Source: Candidatus Competibacteraceae bacterium (GTDB lineage Bacteria; Pseudomonadota; Gammaproteobacteria; Competibacterales; Competibacteraceae). From it: a stretch of DNA of 7,408 nt. This document shows positions 6,657 through 7,408 of the stretch, piece after piece. The DNA is taken from the NCBI GenBank assembly GCA_012032855.1, contig JAAUQA010000152.1, positions 1-7,408 of the forward strand, in the 5' to 3' direction. The translations under genes and the position numbers were made by a program. The notes under the pieces are model-generated. The model saw nothing but the letters and a program-made list of their open reading frames with translations, was not told the origin of the DNA and did no database searches. Within the stretch, counting starts at the first letter, position 1; every line of letters begins with the position of its first letter.

Positions 6657-6890
6657 TCAATCCAAAAATCGTTTGATTTTCATCTTTCTTTTCCCGACTC
6701 CATGGGCTTCATACCAGTGTAGTTCAACGTTTCGAAGATTACCGTTCTCCAAGCGAACGAGAGCGGTACCTTTCAATTTTCGCCATCGCCCAGGTCCAAA
6801 TTGGTTCCGGAGCCGCATTATTTCCCGAATCCGGCCACCAACGGCGATTATCTCTACATTGCTAATATCGCCGACTACTTCAAAAATCAA
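6657..6890 (-). CDS. Small conserved hypothetical protein with a non-ATG start
   Basis: A 77-residue basic protein: (M)IFEVVGDISNVEIIAVGGR, then IREIMRLRNQFGPGRWRKLKG, then VRLENGNLRNVELHWYEAHGVGKRKMKIKRFLD. It has no membrane segment and its C-terminus is strongly basic. I recall similar proteins, ending in HWYEAHGIGKKEMKIKRFLD, as unassigned hypothetical proteins that may sit next to toxin-like or plasmid-like modules, but I cannot give a function. The start must be the TTG at 6890: an in-frame TGA lies two codons upstream and no ATG is available, while AGGA lies 8 bases upstream. The next gene starts within a few bases of its stop, so the two form an operon. A toxin-antitoxin-like pair is conceivable but nothing in the sequence proves it. 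Confidence 0.7.
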   Translation of the reverse strand: MIFEVVGDISNVEIIAVGGRIREIMRLRNQFGPGRWRKLKGTALVRLENGNLRNVELHWYEAHGVGKRKMKIKRFLD

Positions 6891-6933
6891 CGGTCAATTC
6901 CTGTTACGCTGAATAATCAGCACGAAGATATAT

Positions 6934-6969
6934 GGCGCAATGCACTACGATTATTGCGCCCTACGTAGG
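6934..6969. repeat. REP-like dispersed hairpin repeat
   Basis: GGCGCAAT (6934-6941) and ATTGCGCC (6953-6960) form a perfect 8-base inverted repeat with an 11-base loop, followed directly by the palindrome CCTACGTAGG (6960-6969). From memory, related strings of the type CGTAGGGCGCAATAA...TTGCGCC are scattered in many copies through proteobacterial and some cyanobacterial genomes. Only one copy is in this window, so the dispersed nature cannot be confirmed here. Confidence 0.55.
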
Positions 6970-7044
6970 CTGCACGTATTTATCAGGAAGCAGGTTCAAT
7001 ATCATTCGTTTCTCGATATGTGGGAATTTGATTAAGAAATTCAT
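6961..7044 (-). CDS. Possible 27-residue peptide truncated by the dispersed repeat
   Basis: The frame starts at ATG 7044 after a good Shine-Dalgarno (AAGGA, 4 bases upstream) and encodes MNFLIKFPHIEKRMILNLLP followed by seven more residues. It stops at a TAG inside the CCTACGTAGG palindrome. The ATG overlaps the stop of the preceding frame as ATGA, a pattern typical of coupled genes. The strong start with an abrupt stop in the repeat suggests that a repeat insertion cut off a longer gene. It could also be chance. Confidence 0.25.
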   Translation of the reverse strand: MNFLIKFPHIEKRMILNLLPDKYVQPT

Positions 7045-7220
7045 GATTTCCTTTCTTTTGAAAGGTCGTGGCTTTTGAATAGTGATATCCAGCCAGCCAT
7101 TTCAAATAACACACCAATAAATGCCAAGCCTAGTGTGATTCTTGGAGCTATTAAATACTTGGCTATTGCGATCAGAAACAATACGATTGTTTTGTTCCTT
7201 GGTTTGTCATTGATTTCACG
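7041..7220 (-). pseudogene. Possible small membrane-protein remnant
   Basis: An open frame of 59 codons reads REINDKPRNKTIVLFLIAIA, continues with KYLIAPRITLGLAFIGVLFE, and ends MAGWISLFKSHDLSKERKS. It predicts two hydrophobic segments and a charged C-terminal tail, which is not expected by chance. No ATG is available: a TAG lies directly upstream (7221-7223) and the only plausible starts are a TTG at 7181 or a lost 5' part. An ATG in another frame at about 7210 hints at a frameshifted start. I recognise no family. Confidence 0.3.
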
Positions 7221-7272
7221 CTAAGCCTTCTAACCACCTGATTCAGCAGACATACGAAAAATATCCCATCTT

Positions 7273-7306
7273 GTTACAATGATTTGGCTTGCCAAATCAT
7301 TGTAAC
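7273..7306. repeat. Perfect 16-base inverted repeat
   Basis: GTTACAATGATTTGGC (7273-7288) is followed by TT and then its exact reverse complement GCCAAATCATTGTAAC (7291-7306). As RNA it could fold with a CUUG tetraloop; as DNA it could extrude a cruciform. Neither strand has a T run after it, so it is not a classical terminator. Confidence 0.85.
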
Positions 7307-7313
7307 CCTCTTC

Positions 7314-7334
7314 GCAAGGATGTCACATCCTTGC
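7314..7334. repeat. Second palindrome, 10-base arms
   Basis: GCAAGGATGT (7314-7323), one central C, then ACATCCTTGC (7325-7334) is a perfect palindrome with a single-base centre. The flanking TTC and GAA can extend it past a bulged C. It begins 7 bases after the first palindrome, so the two form a double-hairpin structure. Confidence 0.8.
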
Positions 7335-7408
7335 CGAACCAACCCACACAGTCATAGCTGTTCTGCAACCCAACACCCCGGCAAACACCTTGCAGGCTGC
7401 AATTTTCT

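Larger units (their letters stand above)
6891..7408. other. Gene-poor right edge with repeats and remnants
   Basis: I see no full-length gene in this stretch. It holds a REP-like dispersed hairpin (6934-6969), a 27-codon frame that ends inside it, a possible small membrane-protein remnant (7041-7220), and two neighbouring palindromes (7273-7306 and 7314-7334). The composition is AT-rich up to about 7300 and then GC-richer to the window edge. This mixture suggests decayed or mobile DNA. Confidence 0.5.

Noticed and set aside
7273..7334. Palindromes as intrinsic terminators or an integron attC site
   Set aside because: There is no T run on either strand and the attC core motifs (GTTRRRY and RYYYAAC) are not present in the right places.
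1..7408. CRISPR array, tRNA or rRNA genes
   Set aside because: No regularly spaced direct repeats and no cloverleaf or rRNA-like sequence were seen on either strand.

Overview
The window looks like a chromosomal segment of a proteobacterium, most likely gammaproteobacterial. This rests on the gene families present, a TPP riboswitch driving thiO-thiS-thiG-thiE-thiF, a MarC membrane protein and REP-like dispersed repeats. I cannot name a genus from the sequence alone. All recognised genes lie on the minus strand, so transcription runs right to left.

The left and centre (about 191-5275) are one GC-richer, tightly packed thiamin transcription unit. In transcription order it holds a sigma70-type promoter (5245-5274), a TPP riboswitch aptamer (about 5134-5236), a leader with a predicted Shine-Dalgarno-sequestering helix (5007-5017 with 5079-5089), thiO, thiS, thiG, thiE, a thiF-rhodanese fusion, and a gene for a TerD-trypsin-like protease fusion. 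Start and stop codons overlap or nearly touch at every junction. Glycine oxidase ThiO makes the iminoglycine, ThiF and its rhodanese domain load sulfur on ThiS, ThiG builds the thiazole, and ThiE joins it to the pyrimidine. The HMP genes thiC and thiD must lie elsewhere. thiO carries a one-base frameshift in a C run; it is either a sequencing error or a real lesion. The last gene is the most unusual: a TerD domain joined to a serine protease, 13 bases after thiF, with no obvious role in thiamin synthesis.

The right part (about 5280-7408) is AT-richer and looks like accessory or decaying sequence. It holds a frameshifted antibiotic-biosynthesis-monooxygenase (ABM) gene, an intact marC-family gene, and an overlapping pair of small conserved-looking hypothetical genes, one or both with non-ATG starts. 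Beyond these is a gene-poor stretch (6891-7408) with a REP-like dispersed hairpin, a possible small membrane-protein remnant, and two neighbouring, near-perfect palindromes. The left edge (1-190) is non-coding and carries a motif resembling those found near REP-associated transposase genes. No tRNA, rRNA, CRISPR array or intact transposase is visible.
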